A stretch of DNA of 17,561 bases from assembly GCA_021815935.1 (NCBI GenBank), contig JAKAZH010000013.1:1-17561 (forward strand). The letters run 5' to 3'. Below, piece after piece: positions 8,291 to 14,814 of the stretch. How positions within the stretch are numbered: position 1 is the stretch's first letter; every line of letters begins with the position of its first letter. Made by a program: the position numbers and the translations under genes. Under the pieces are notes generated by a model, which worked only from the letters and a program-made list of their open reading frames with translations, ran no database searches and was not told the origin of the DNA. Source of the stretch: Actinomycetes bacterium (GTDB taxonomy: Bacteria; Actinomycetota; Acidimicrobiia; Acidimicrobiales; Palsa-688).

Positions 8291-8449
8291 TGGTCAGGAT
8301 CTTCGCGGGCCGGTAAGAGCTTGACCATTTGAAGCGTTTTTTCGCACTTTTTGGTACCCGATCTTCTTTCCCAAAAGATCGGGTACCAGCCCTCGCTTAG
8401 AAAACGCACTTTTTGGTACCAAACTTTTCTGTCTTGAAGATCCTGACCA
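8291..8449. repeat. Nested inverted-repeat element, AT-richer than its surroundings
   Basis: The outer 14-bp inverted repeat is perfect: TGGTCAGGATCTTC (8291-8304) and GAAGATCCTGACCA (8436-8449). Inside, GGTACCCGATCTT (8353-8365) and AAGATCGGGTACC (8375-8387) form a perfect 13-bp stem with a 9-nt loop. CGCACTTTTTGGTACC is present twice in direct orientation (8343-8358, 8405-8420), and TGACCATTTG also twice (8322-8331, 8444-8453). The block is visibly richer in A and T than neighbouring genes. It could be a miniature inverted-repeat element, a REP-like intergenic repeat or a structured RNA; no convincing target-site duplication is visible. With the flanking repeats and palindrome it fills the gene-free stretch 8144-8629. 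Confidence 0.75.
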
Positions 8450-8488
8450 TTTGTGACGGTCGCGGGCGGGACGGCGAGGGTCCAGCGG

Positions 8489-8516
8489 CTTTCGGGCGTC
8501 CGCGGACGCCCGAAAG
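8489..8516. promoter_or_regulatory. Perfect 28-bp palindrome upstream of the ferredoxin-P450 genes
   Basis: CTTTCGGGCGTCCG (8489-8502) is followed without spacer by its exact reverse complement (8503-8516). A second hairpin overlaps its edge: AAGGGCG (8514-8520) with CGCCCTT (8528-8534), 7-nt loop. Both lie directly before the promoter-like TTGACG at 8533. The zero-spacer symmetry suits a dimeric regulator site or a cruciform; a transcript would fold into a very stable hairpin. Function is inferred from position only. Confidence 0.6.
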
Positions 8517-8532
8517 GGCGTGACGAGCGCCC

Positions 8533-8569
8533 TTGACGAAGTGACAAATAAATGGTGTTAAGTTAGTGC
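8533..8569 (+). promoter_or_regulatory. Putative promoter of the ferredoxin-P450 operon
   Basis: TTGACG (8533-8538) and the overlapping GTGACA (8541-8546) are both near -35 consensus, followed by an AT-rich stretch with TAAGTT (8559-8564) and TAGTGC (8564-8569) as -10 candidates. The pairing of -35 and -10 is not clear-cut. The stretch is the most promoter-like one before the ferredoxin gene and lies right next to the 28-bp palindrome. Confidence 0.4.
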
Positions 8570-8586
8570 GTCGGAAGGCACACGCA

Positions 8587-8633
8587 ATGGTGCAAGGAGC
8601 CGCTTGATGACCCCCGAGAACTCAGCCCCATGA
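8587..8633 (+). promoter_or_regulatory. Two overlapping mini-ORFs leading into the ferredoxin gene
   Basis: ATG 8587 opens a 6-codon frame (MVQGAA) ending in TGA at 8605-8607. The last A of that stop is the first base of ATG 8607 (TGATG), which opens an 8-codon frame (MTPENSAP) ending in TGA 8631-8633, inside the ATGA that starts the ferredoxin at 8630. The only good Shine-Dalgarno, AAGGAG (8594-8599), is spaced 7 bp from ATG 8607 but 30 bp from the ferredoxin ATG. This suggests that translation may enter at the leader peptide and pass on by termination-reinitiation. Confidence 0.4.
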
Positions 8634-8848
8634 CCTCAAGCAAGCTGCAAGTGGCCGTGGATGCGGACCGCTGTCAGGGGCACAACCGGTGCTTTGCCAT
8701 CGCACCCGAGGTCTTCGATGTGGACGAGCTGGGCAACGCTGTCGTAATCGGAGACGGCGTTGTAGACGAGGATCTCGCCACGAAGGCACGGAGCGCGGCT
8801 GCGAACTGTCCTGAGTACGCGATCACCATCACGGAGGTGGGGCAATGA
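8630..8848 (+). CDS. 3Fe-4S ferredoxin (P450 redox partner)
   Basis: This 72-residue ferredoxin has the cluster motif Cys15-x5-Cys21 and Cys60-Pro61, with His18 in the place where a 4Fe-4S protein has its second cysteine (CxxHxxC...CP). That pattern is typical of the small 3Fe-4S ferredoxins that pass single electrons to actinobacterial P450s. The VDADRCQGHNRC start and APEVFDVDELGNA segment fit the family well, and the length is normal. The gene ends in ATGA shared with the P450 start (8845-8848), so the two are translationally coupled and very likely partners. No ferredoxin reductase is encoded in the window, so electrons must come from a reductase elsewhere. Its own ATG has no close Shine-Dalgarno (see the mini-ORFs upstream). 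Confidence 0.92.
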   Translation: MTSSKLQVAVDADRCQGHNRCFAIAPEVFDVDELGNAVVIGDGVVDEDLATKARSAAANCPEYAITITEVGQ

Positions 8849-10062
8849 GCGGACGGCAGGCCCCGGTGCAGAGCTGGGAGACGGATTTCGACCACACCGA
8901 CCCTACCTGGGTGCGCGACCCCTACCCGATCTGGAGGGACCTGCGCGCACGCTGCCCGATAGCTCACAGCGATCGTTACGGCGGTACCTGGTTTCCGAGC
9001 ACCCACGAGCTGGTCTCCGAGGTGGCCTACGACACGGTCCACTTCACGTCGCGGGCTGTCGTCGTGGACAATCTGCGCCCAGGCGAGCTGGACCTGCCTG
9101 CGCCGATCGGTGTCGCCCCGCCGATAACGTCCGACCCGCCGTTCCACGCGATCGCCCGCCGGATGCTCCTCCCGGCGTTTGCGCCGAGAAAGATCGCCGC
9201 CCTCGAACCGATGGTCCGCAAACTCTGCCGTGAGCTTCTCGACTCGACGTCAGGCAGGTCGCAGTTCGACGCTGCAGACGACTACTCGCGCCACATCCCG
9301 GTCGGCGTCATAGTGGGAATGCTCGGGTTCCCGCTCGAGGATGCCGACATCTTCCGTCAGTTCATCACCCAGGTTCTCGAGAAAGTGGACATGCCCGGCG
9401 AGGAGCGCCTCGACATGTTCATGCAAGGAGAGATCGAGACCTACCTCAACAAGCAGATCGAGGCGCACCGGGTCCACCCACGCGACGACCTCACTTCGTT
9501 CCTGCTCGATGCTGAGATCGATGGGAACAAGCTCGCCATCGAACACGTACGTGGGACGATGATCCTGTTGATGGTCGCCGGGATCGACACCACTTGGTCG
9601 GCCATCGGCGCGTCCCTGTGGCATCTAGCCAACCACCCCGACGACCGGCGCGCTCTCGCCGCGGACGTGTCGCTGTGGCCGACAGCTATCGAGGAGTTGC
9701 TACGCGCTTACGCACCGGTGACCATGGCGCGCCTTGTCATCGACGACTTCGACTTCAACGGGGAGCGCCTTCACAAGGACGACTGGCTTCTCCTGCCGTT
9801 TCCTTCAGCGAATCGTGACGAGAAGGTGTTCCCCGACGCCGACCGGGTCATCCTCGACCGTCAGGAGAACCGCCACTCGGCGTTCGGGCTCGGGATACAC
9901 CGATGCCTCGGCTCCAACCTTGCGAGAATGGAACTTAGGGTTGCCTTGGAGGAGTGGATGGCCCGATATCCCGATTTCGAGCTTTCCGATCCTGATTCGG
10001 TGACCTGGTCGAAAGGCCAGGTTCGAGGCCCCCGGAGCCTGCCGATGCGAATTCTCGCCTGA
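8845..10062 (+). CDS. Cytochrome P450 monooxygenase
   Basis: This 405-residue soluble class I P450 has the I-helix oxygen-activation motif AGIDTT (245-250), the K-helix ExxR pair Glu284-Arg287, and the heme loop FGLGIHRCLG with axial Cys354. TSDPPFHAIARR (95-106) is the C-helix region that contacts heme propionates. No membrane anchor is seen. It inserts one oxygen atom from O2 into an organic substrate using electrons from the ferredoxin encoded directly upstream (4-bp ATGA overlap). The subfamily and substrate cannot be read from the sequence. The next gene, a methyltransferase, begins 17 bp downstream and might act in the same pathway, though it also has its own promoter-like -10 box. Confidence 0.95.
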   Translation: MSGRQAPVQSWETDFDHTDPTWVRDPYPIWRDLRARCPIAHSDRYGGTWFPSTHELVSEVAYDTVHFTSRAVVVDNLRPGELDLPAPIGVAPPITSDPPFHAIARRMLLPAFAPRKIAALEPMVRKLCRELLDSTSGRSQFDAADDYSRHIPVGVIVGMLGFPLEDADIFRQFITQVLEKVDMPGEERLDMFMQGEIETYLNKQIEAHRVHPRDDLTSFLLDAEIDGNKLAIEHVRGTMILLMVAGIDTTWSAIGASLWHLANHPDDRRALAADVSLWPTAIEELLRAYAPVTMARLVIDDFDFNGERLHKDDWLLLPFPSANRDEKVFPDADRVILDRQENRHSAFGLGIHRCLGSNLARMELRVALEEWMARYPDFELSDPDSVTWSKGQVRGPRSLPMRILA

Positions 10063-10066
10063 CCGC

Positions 10067-10072
10067 TACAGT
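10067..10072 (+). promoter_or_regulatory. -10 box for a leaderless methyltransferase transcript
   Basis: TACAGT fits the actinobacterial TANNNT -10 pattern and ends 7 bp before ATG 10080, so transcription would start at or beside the start codon. No Shine-Dalgarno of normal spacing is present. Confidence 0.4.
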
Positions 10073-10079
10073 CACGGGG

Positions 10080-10853
10080 ATGTCAGCGGAACACGATCCG
10101 GCCAAGCACGCGACAAGCGGGCACAGTCGAGGTGAGCACGGCTCGGCAGAGAACAACGCAGCCATCTGGACAGACGAACGTCAGGTCGCCGACTGGGTAG
10201 CAACCTCCGCGGAGCGCGAACGCACCCGAAGCGTGCATCGCCAGGTGATGGTCGAACTTCTCCCTTTCGCGGAAAGTGACCGTTTCACGTTCGTCGACCT
10301 CGGCGCCGGTACAGGGGCGGCGAGCCGAGCTGTCCTCGACCGCTTCGCCAATGCGCAAGCGGTGCTCGCCGACTTCTCCCCGCAGATGATGTCGGAAGGA
10401 GCCTCAGCGCTGGCTCGCTACGAAGGCCGCTACCGCTACGTGACGATGGACTTGGAGCAACCGGGCTGGCCCGCGGACCTTCCAGCTCCCGCCGACGCCG
10501 TCATCAGTTCGCTGTGCGTGCATCACGTGCCCGACATGCGCAAACGACAGCTCTTTTCTGAGATATGCAGCCATCTGGCGCCCGGCGGCTGGTACCTCAA
10601 CTACGACCCGGTCGGTGCCACGTCGCCCGAGATCGCCGACGCCTGGCAGAGAGCCGCGGACTGCCGAGACCCATCCGCAGCGGCAACCCGGGCGAATCGC
10701 ACCCTTGAACAGCTCAAGCGCTGGGAGAACCACATCCGCTACATCGCCCCGCTCGAACCGCAACTGCGCTGGCTGGAGGAAGCTGGATTCGAAGCGGTGG
10801 ACGTATATTGGAAAGACCTCGACAACGCGATCTTCGGTGGGCGCCGACCTTAA
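10080..10853 (+). CDS. Class I SAM-dependent methyltransferase
   Basis: This 257-residue protein has a Rossmann methyltransferase core. Motif I is FVDLGAGTGAAS (71-82), the acidic residue at the end of beta-2 is Asp98 in VLADFSP, and SLCVHHVPD followed by LAPGGWYLNYDP corresponds to the post-I and motif III regions of type 11/12 methyltransferases. The first 28 residues are polar, rich in His/Ser/Glu and probably disordered. It transfers a methyl group from S-adenosylmethionine; the acceptor is unknown. It follows the P450 gene by 17 bp on the same strand, so a joint role in tailoring or degrading a small molecule is possible. The gap from its stop to tadA is 65 bp with no hairpin of note. 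Confidence 0.85.
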   Translation: MSAEHDPAKHATSGHSRGEHGSAENNAAIWTDERQVADWVATSAERERTRSVHRQVMVELLPFAESDRFTFVDLGAGTGAASRAVLDRFANAQAVLADFSPQMMSEGASALARYEGRYRYVTMDLEQPGWPADLPAPADAVISSLCVHHVPDMRKRQLFSEICSHLAPGGWYLNYDPVGATSPEIADAWQRAADCRDPSAAATRANRTLEQLKRWENHIRYIAPLEPQLRWLEEAGFEAVDVYWKDLDNAIFGGRRP

Positions 10854-10905
10854 TCGGTTGCTAGGGAAACGGGTGACCGTTAACGCCGACTCAGCTCGAT
10901 GCAAC

Positions 10906-10911
10906 TAACTT
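10906..10911 (+). promoter_or_regulatory. -10 box for a leaderless tadA transcript
   Basis: TAACTT (TANNNT pattern) ends 7 bp before ATG 10919. This favours ATG 10919 over the in-frame TTG 10910, which would overlap the box. Confidence 0.4.
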
Positions 10912-10918
10912 GTCGCTG

Positions 10919-11443
10919 ATGCGATCCACTTCACACGCTCCCCTCGACGACGAGGAATTCATGCGCCACGCCATCACGGCAGCGCGTGAAGCCGCAGCGC
11001 GGGGCGAGGTGCCCGTCGGGGCGGTAGTAGCCCGGACCGCGGTCGCCGCCAGCGATCCGGAGCGGATTTCAGGGGGGAGCGACATCGACGGGGCCCGCAT
11101 CCTCGCAGTCGCCGCGAACCGACGTGAAGAGCTGGGTGATCCGACTGCACACGCCGAAATCCTCGCCCTGCGCGAGGCCTCAGTGAAGCTCGGGGGCTGG
11201 AGACTTACCGGGGCGACGCTCTATGTCACCTTGGAGCCGTGCCCGATGTGCGCGGGGGCGCTCGTCGCGGCACGCGTCCGCCGTGTGGTCTTCGGCGCGC
11301 CTGACCCGAAGGCTGGCTCCTGCGGATCGCTTTACAATCTGTGCGTCGACCCGCGCCTCAACCACGAGGTCGAGGTGCGCAGCGGAGTGTTAGCCGACGA
11401 GTGCTCCACGATGCTCTCGGAGTTCTTTGCGTCAAGGCGCTGA
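10919..11443 (+). CDS. tadA: tRNA-specific adenosine deaminase TadA
   Basis: This 174-residue enzyme converts the wobble adenosine (A34) of tRNA-Arg(ACG) to inosine. The zinc-binding cytidine-deaminase fold is complete: His78 and proton-shuttle Glu80 in THAEI-like TAHAEI, and Cys108/Cys111 in LEPCPMCAGAL. The C-terminal FGAPDPKAGSCGSL segment is the TadA signature. Compared with the common VPVGAVV...G.NRREE arrangement, about 20 extra residues lie between GAVV and ANRREE (about 38-66; contains PERISGGSDIDGAR), in the first beta-hairpin. The insertion is in frame and the rest is normal, so the protein is probably functional. ATG 10919 is chosen because a -10 box sits 7 bp upstream; TTG 10910 would add three residues. 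Its last 12 bp overlap the convergent GH13 gene. Confidence 0.92.
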   Translation: MRSTSHAPLDDEEFMRHAITAAREAAARGEVPVGAVVARTAVAASDPERISGGSDIDGARILAVAANRREELGDPTAHAEILALREASVKLGGWRLTGATLYVTLEPCPMCAGALVAARVRRVVFGAPDPKAGSCGSLYNLCVDPRLNHEVEVRSGVLADECSTMLSEFFASRR

Positions 11444-13369
11444 GCCTGCGGGCGCGGCGAACCACAGGGCGGCATTCCCGGGTATCAGCGTCCCGGCGTC
11501 CTCGTCGCCCGCACATGCGCCCGGCGCAGAGGCGCTTCCAACCTCGAAGCTCGTGACGACGACAGGGCCGACAGCGAGCGCCGCGGACGGGATCTCCTGC
11601 GGGTCGTCTGAACAGTTGACGACGCAGCAGAATCGACCACCCCTCGTGAAGGCAACCACGCAAGGGGGCCCGTCCAGCCACTCGAGTCCGGTGTCGCTTC
11701 GAAGGGCGTCGAGCTTTGCTCGCTCGCCGATGGCCCGGCGGTACAGGTTGAGCGTCGATTCCTCGTCGGAGCCCTCCGCGTCGACCGAAAGCTCCGCCCA
11801 CGAGTAGGGCTGTGGCAGCCAGGCTTCGACCGTAGAGAATCCGAATGACGGCCCACGCTCGTTCCATGGCAACGGCACCCGGCAGCCGTCCCTACCTCGG
11901 ACCTTGCCGCCGGTCCGCACGAAAGTCGGGTCCTGAAGAACCTCGTCGGGCAGATCAAGTACTTCGGGCAGGCCGAGCTCTTCGCCCTGGTAAAGGAAAG
12001 CCGCCCCGGGAAGCGCCAGCATGAGCAGGAGCGCGGCACGCGCCCGCTCGACACCGACTTCGCCTCCTCCGTATCTGGTTGGGTGGCGCACGACGTCGTG
12101 GTTCGACAGTACCCATGTCGGGATAGCCGTGACCTCCGCTAGGTTCGCCAGCGTCGACGAAATTGTCTCGCGGAAAGAGTCAGCGTCCCAATCGCATTTG
12201 AGGAAGTCGAAATTGAACGCCATGTGAAGCTCATCGGGCCGCAGATAACGCGCCAGGCGTGCCGGGCTTTTCACCCACGCCTCGGCGAGGAACACCCGCT
12301 CCCCGGGATAGCCGTCCAACACCTTTCGCCAGCGTCGGTAGATGTCGTGCACCGCGTCGCGGTCCCAGTAAGGGTGATCGCCGTCGGCGATAGCGCTGCC
12401 GGGACTGTCACCGCCCGGACTCGCACCGCCCGGACTCGCACCGCCCGGACTGTCACCGCCCGGACTGTCACCGCCCGGACTCGCACCGCCGGGATCGTCA
12501 CCAGTTGGACTGTCACTTTCTGGTAGCTGCGCGTCGTTTGGTGGCGCAGGAGTCTCGTCGAGGTCGGGCAGGTCCGGGTGTTTGACCATCCCGTGGGCGA
12601 CGTCTATGCGAAACCCGTCGACTCCTCGCTCCAACCAGAAGCGGAGGACTTCGTCGAAGTATTCCCTCACCTCTTCGCTTTGCCAGTTGAGGTCGGGTTG
12701 GCCTGGAGCGAATAGGTGGAGGTACCAGTCGCTATCGGATCCCGTGGTTACGGTAACGGCCAGGTCGGCGACAGGTTCGCCAGCTTCACCGCGCGCACCA
12801 CCGGTCGTTTGGAGCACGTCGGATACTCTGCTCCACGCGGGTCCACCGAACACGCTTCGCCAGTTGTTGGGCGGGTCGACGCCGGCAGGCCCCGACCCCC
12901 GCCGAAAAATGTATCTATCTCGCTCCCTGCTGCCCGGTCGGCCATAGAGCGCTGCCTGGAACCACTCGTGCGCCGACGAGGTGTGATTGGGGACCAAATC
13001 GATGAGGACTCGCATTCCCATAGCGTGGGCCTCGCTCAGCAGTCCGTCGAAATCCTCGATGTCGCCGAAAATGGGGTCAACGTCGAAATAGTCGGCCACG
13101 TCGTAACCGCCGTCTTCTTGTGGTGACCTGTAGAAAGGATTGATCCAGATTCCGTCGACACCGAGACCCCGGATGTATTCGAGGCGCGACTGCACCCCGG
13201 GAAGGTCCCCCACCCCGTCGCCGGTCGTGTCGACAAAGCTACGCAGGTAGACTTGATACATCACTGCGTCCTGCCACCATAGTGCCGGCCGCTTCGAGCC
13301 TGCCGCCTCGTGGAACGTGTCGGCTACGCCGTCCGGAGATATTTGCTGACCTTGCTTGTCGTCACCCAT
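11432..13369 (-). CDS. GH13 alpha-glucosidase with Ser-Pro-Gly-Gly repeat insertion
   Basis: This 645-residue alpha-amylase-family enzyme has region I DLVPNH (124-129), QPDLNW (224-229), GFRIDVAHG with nucleophile Asp256, LAEAW with acid/base Glu363, and SNHD with Asp425. The DHPYWDRDAVHDIYRRWR segment and overall order match actinobacterial alpha-glucosidases, which are usually about 100 residues shorter. Two insertions explain the excess: about 184-212 (TTGGARGEAGEPVAD region) and about 272-329, where eight pentapeptides of SPGGD/SPGGA type are encoded by a 15-bp minisatellite between regions II and III. No signal peptide is seen. ATG 13369 lies 7 bp after a TAGCGT -10 box, indicating a leaderless message. 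A longer frame up to 13555 would overlap the MBL gene and lacks family similarity. The 3' end overlaps tadA by 12 bp. Confidence 0.9.
   Translation of the reverse strand: MGDDKQGQQISPDGVADTFHEAAGSKRPALWWQDAVMYQVYLRSFVDTTGDGVGDLPGVQSRLEYIRGLGVDGIWINPFYRSPQEDGGYDVADYFDVDPIFGDIEDFDGLLSEAHAMGMRVLIDLVPNHTSSAHEWFQAALYGRPGSRERDRYIFRRGSGPAGVDPPNNWRSVFGGPAWSRVSDVLQTTGGARGEAGEPVADLAVTVTTGSDSDWYLHLFAPGQPDLNWQSEEVREYFDEVLRFWLERGVDGFRIDVAHGMVKHPDLPDLDETPAPPNDAQLPESDSPTGDDPGGASPGGDSPGGDSPGGASPGGASPGGDSPGSAIADGDHPYWDRDAVHDIYRRWRKVLDGYPGERVFLAEAWVKSPARLARYLRPDELHMAFNFDFLKCDWDADSFRETISSTLANLAEVTAIPTWVLSNHDVVRHPTRYGGGEVGVERARAALLLMLALPGAAFLYQGEELGLPEVLDLPDEVLQDPTFVRTGGKVRGRDGCRVPLPWNERGPSFGFSTVEAWLPQPYSWAELSVDAEGSDEESTLNLYRRAIGERAKLDALRSDTGLEWLDGPPCVVAFTRGGRFCCVVNCSDDPQEIPSAALAVGPVVVTSFEVGSASAPGACAGDEDAGTLIPGNAALWFAAPAGSAP
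12405..12524. repeat. 15-bp minisatellite within the GH13 gene (about eight units)
   Basis: Units of 15 bp run from 12405: CTGTCACCGCCCGGA and CTCGCACCGCCCGGA alternate for five near-perfect copies, followed by a sixth with one change (CTCGCACCGCCGGGA) and two decayed copies to 12524. The two versions differ only at bases 3-4, giving Asp or Ala in the encoded (D/A)SPGG pentapeptide. Unit length is a multiple of three, so copy-number changes keep the frame. Confidence 0.93.
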
Positions 13370-13376
13370 CCCCCTG

Positions 13377-13382
13377 ACGCTA
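13377..13382 (-). promoter_or_regulatory. -10 box for a leaderless GH13 transcript
   Basis: On the minus strand TAGCGT, within GCTAGCGTC, ends exactly 7 bp before ATG 13369. The same nine bases stand at the same distance before the MBL gene. The GGGG run between box and ATG is too close to act as a normal Shine-Dalgarno. Confidence 0.45.
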
Positions 13383-13416
13383 GCTTCCAGTCGAGTCCTC
13401 CCCGCCTGCCGGCGTC

Positions 13417-14376
13417 TCAGCTGTTCGCCCGCCAGTACAGGCTGGCCATCGCGTCGAAGACTGAACCTCCGTTTCCACGACGCATGTCCAGGCTTGCACC
13501 AAGATCCCGGTAGACCGCACGTACATTGACCGCCATTCGCTCGGCGTCGGTCCACCCGGAATACGGCCCCGTACCGATGTCGGCGGCCGCGTCAGGCGCG
13601 CTCATCCCGGCGTGAAAACGGTCCGACGCCTCGGAAGTCAACCACTCGAAGTAGCCGACAAGGTCGTCTAGCACTGAGGGACCGGCCAATGGGCCGTGGC
13701 CGGGGACGATCACCGACACGTTGAGCGCCGCAAGCGTCTTGCACGCATCGATCCAATTGGCAACTGGCCCTGCCCAAACGATCGGGTGACCGCCGTGGAA
13801 GACGATGTCGCCGGTGAACACAACCCGCTCGTCGGGCAGGTACACGACGACGTCCCCCCCGGTGTGCGCCGGGCCGACTTCCATCAAGCGGACCCGGCGC
13901 TCCCCGACGTGAAGCTCTAGCTCTCCGTCGAAGGTCGTGCTCGGAGCGACAGGCTCGATGCCCTCGAAGTCGAAAGCACCGAAGATCCGCTCCAAAAAGC
14001 GCCCGGTGGCGCCCATCTCGGAGGCCTGTGCCATCATCTCGGCGAGCTCGGAGGGCGGCGACTTCGCCATCTCCTCGGCGCAAGCTGTGGACGCTATGAT
14101 CTGCGCTTCGCCGAGGAGTGCATTCCCGTAGCAGTGATCGCCGTTGGCGTGAGTGTTGACAACCGTCGTGATCGGGGCGCCCGCGGTAGCTACTCTTCGC
14201 AACTCAGCGAGCATTTCCGTTGTCAGTTTCAGGTCGAAAAGCGTGTCTACAAGAAGCGAACCCTCTGACCCGTGCACCAGGCCGGCGTTGGACCATCCCC
14301 AGCTTCCGTCCGGCTGAAGGTAAGCCCACACGCCGTCGGCGACCTCCAGCGCCCCTTTTTCATACGACGAACCCAT
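13417..14376 (-). CDS. Metallo-beta-lactamase-fold hydrolase
   Basis: This 319-residue protein has a metallo-beta-lactamase fold at about 10-240. The first metal motif is THANGDHC: His76, Asn78, Asp80, His81, so the usual HxHxDH has Asn in place of the second His. Further ligands are His171 (PAHTGGD), Asp190 (VFTGD) and His227 (VPGHGPL). The Asn variant occurs in a known branch of the superfamily annotated only as MBL-fold hydrolases; its substrate is unknown. The loss of one site-1 ligand may leave a single firmly bound metal. The C-terminal 80 residues (YFEWLTSEASDRFHAG onward) are helical and probably cap the active site. It precedes the GH13 gene by 47 bp on the same strand, but each has its own -10 box, so they need not share a transcript. 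Confidence 0.88.
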   Translation of the reverse strand: MGSSYEKGALEVADGVWAYLQPDGSWGWSNAGLVHGSEGSLLVDTLFDLKLTTEMLAELRRVATAGAPITTVVNTHANGDHCYGNALLGEAQIIASTACAEEMAKSPPSELAEMMAQASEMGATGRFLERIFGAFDFEGIEPVAPSTTFDGELELHVGERRVRLMEVGPAHTGGDVVVYLPDERVVFTGDIVFHGGHPIVWAGPVANWIDACKTLAALNVSVIVPGHGPLAGPSVLDDLVGYFEWLTSEASDRFHAGMSAPDAAADIGTGPYSGWTDAERMAVNVRAVYRDLGASLDMRRGNGGSVFDAMASLYWRANS

Positions 14377-14383
14377 GGCCCAG

Positions 14384-14389
14384 ACGCTA
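14384..14389 (-). promoter_or_regulatory. -10 box for a leaderless MBL-fold gene transcript
   Basis: On the minus strand TAGCGT, within GCTAGCGTC, ends 7 bp before ATG 14376, the same arrangement as before the downstream GH13 gene. No Shine-Dalgarno of normal spacing is present. Confidence 0.45.
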
Positions 14390-14475
14390 GCCCGCCGCTT
14401 TCCCTCAGTGCCAGCGAGCGTGGAGGCGGTGCCGTCGGGGATGAGCGCCTAACGTTGTCTAACGATCTACTCGGG

Positions 14476-14814
14476 CTACTCGACTCGACCGTCGTGCAGT
14501 TCCACGTCCTCCACCGTGACGAGCCCTTCTCGGACCATTGCCTTGATCCGGGCCAGGACGGCGTCGATGCGTCCGGCCTCGTCGAGGACCTGGACAATGA
14601 CAGGAAGACCGTCCGACGACGACACGAGACGGGTGGTTTCGATTCTGCCAGAGTGCCCGAAACCTTCGATCGCCCGGATGACAGCGGCGCCGGCGGCGCC
14701 GTGACTTCTGGCGACGTCAACTATGGCATCTGCAAGCGAACGGTGCTCGAAGCGATCCCCCTCCGATATGTAGACGCAAATCAGCTTTGCTTTGATGGCA
14801 TCGGATTCTAGATC
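14476..14814 (-). CDS. DUF190 (PII-like fold) protein, start codon unresolved
   Basis: The minus strand from about 14814 to the TAG at 14476-14478 encodes some 112 residues with the full DUF190 pattern: KLICVYISEGDRFEHRSL, VARSHGAAGAAVIRAIEGFG, DGLPVIVQVLDE, and VREGLVTVEDVEL at the end. DUF190 proteins have a ferredoxin-like, PII-related fold and often sit beside crcB; their biochemical role is not settled. The frame has no ATG, GTG or TTG before its conserved start; it is open back into the crcB gene, whose stop codon TAG 14808-14810 overlaps it in the -1 relation. A rare start codon, a frameshift from CrcB, or a sequence error are possible. The coding part itself shows no internal stop or frameshift. 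The coordinate 14814 is only where residues DLESD begin. Confidence 0.8.
   Translation of the reverse strand, partial: DLESDAIKAKLICVYISEGDRFEHRSLADAIVDVARSHGAAGAAVIRAIEGFGHSGRIETTRLVSSSDGLPVIVQVLDEAGRIDAVLARIKAMVREGLVTVEDVELHDGRVE

Noticed and set aside
7933..8547. 204-codon open frame on the - strand across the repeats downstream of ppc
   Set aside because: Half of it is antisense to ppc and the rest runs through GC-rich tandem repeats and the inverted-repeat block; the low-complexity translation looks non-coding.
12405..12524. Possible CRISPR array
   Set aside because: The repeats are contiguous 15-bp units without spacers and encode an in-frame pentapeptide repeat.
13370..13555. N-terminal extension of the second GH13 protein
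   Set aside because: It overlaps the MBL gene, has no family similarity, and ATG 13369 has a well-placed -10 box.
14272..14811. 179-codon open frame on the + strand
   Set aside because: It lies antisense to the conserved DUF190 coding region and the MBL gene start; its translation resembles no family, whereas the minus strand gives a clean DUF190 protein.
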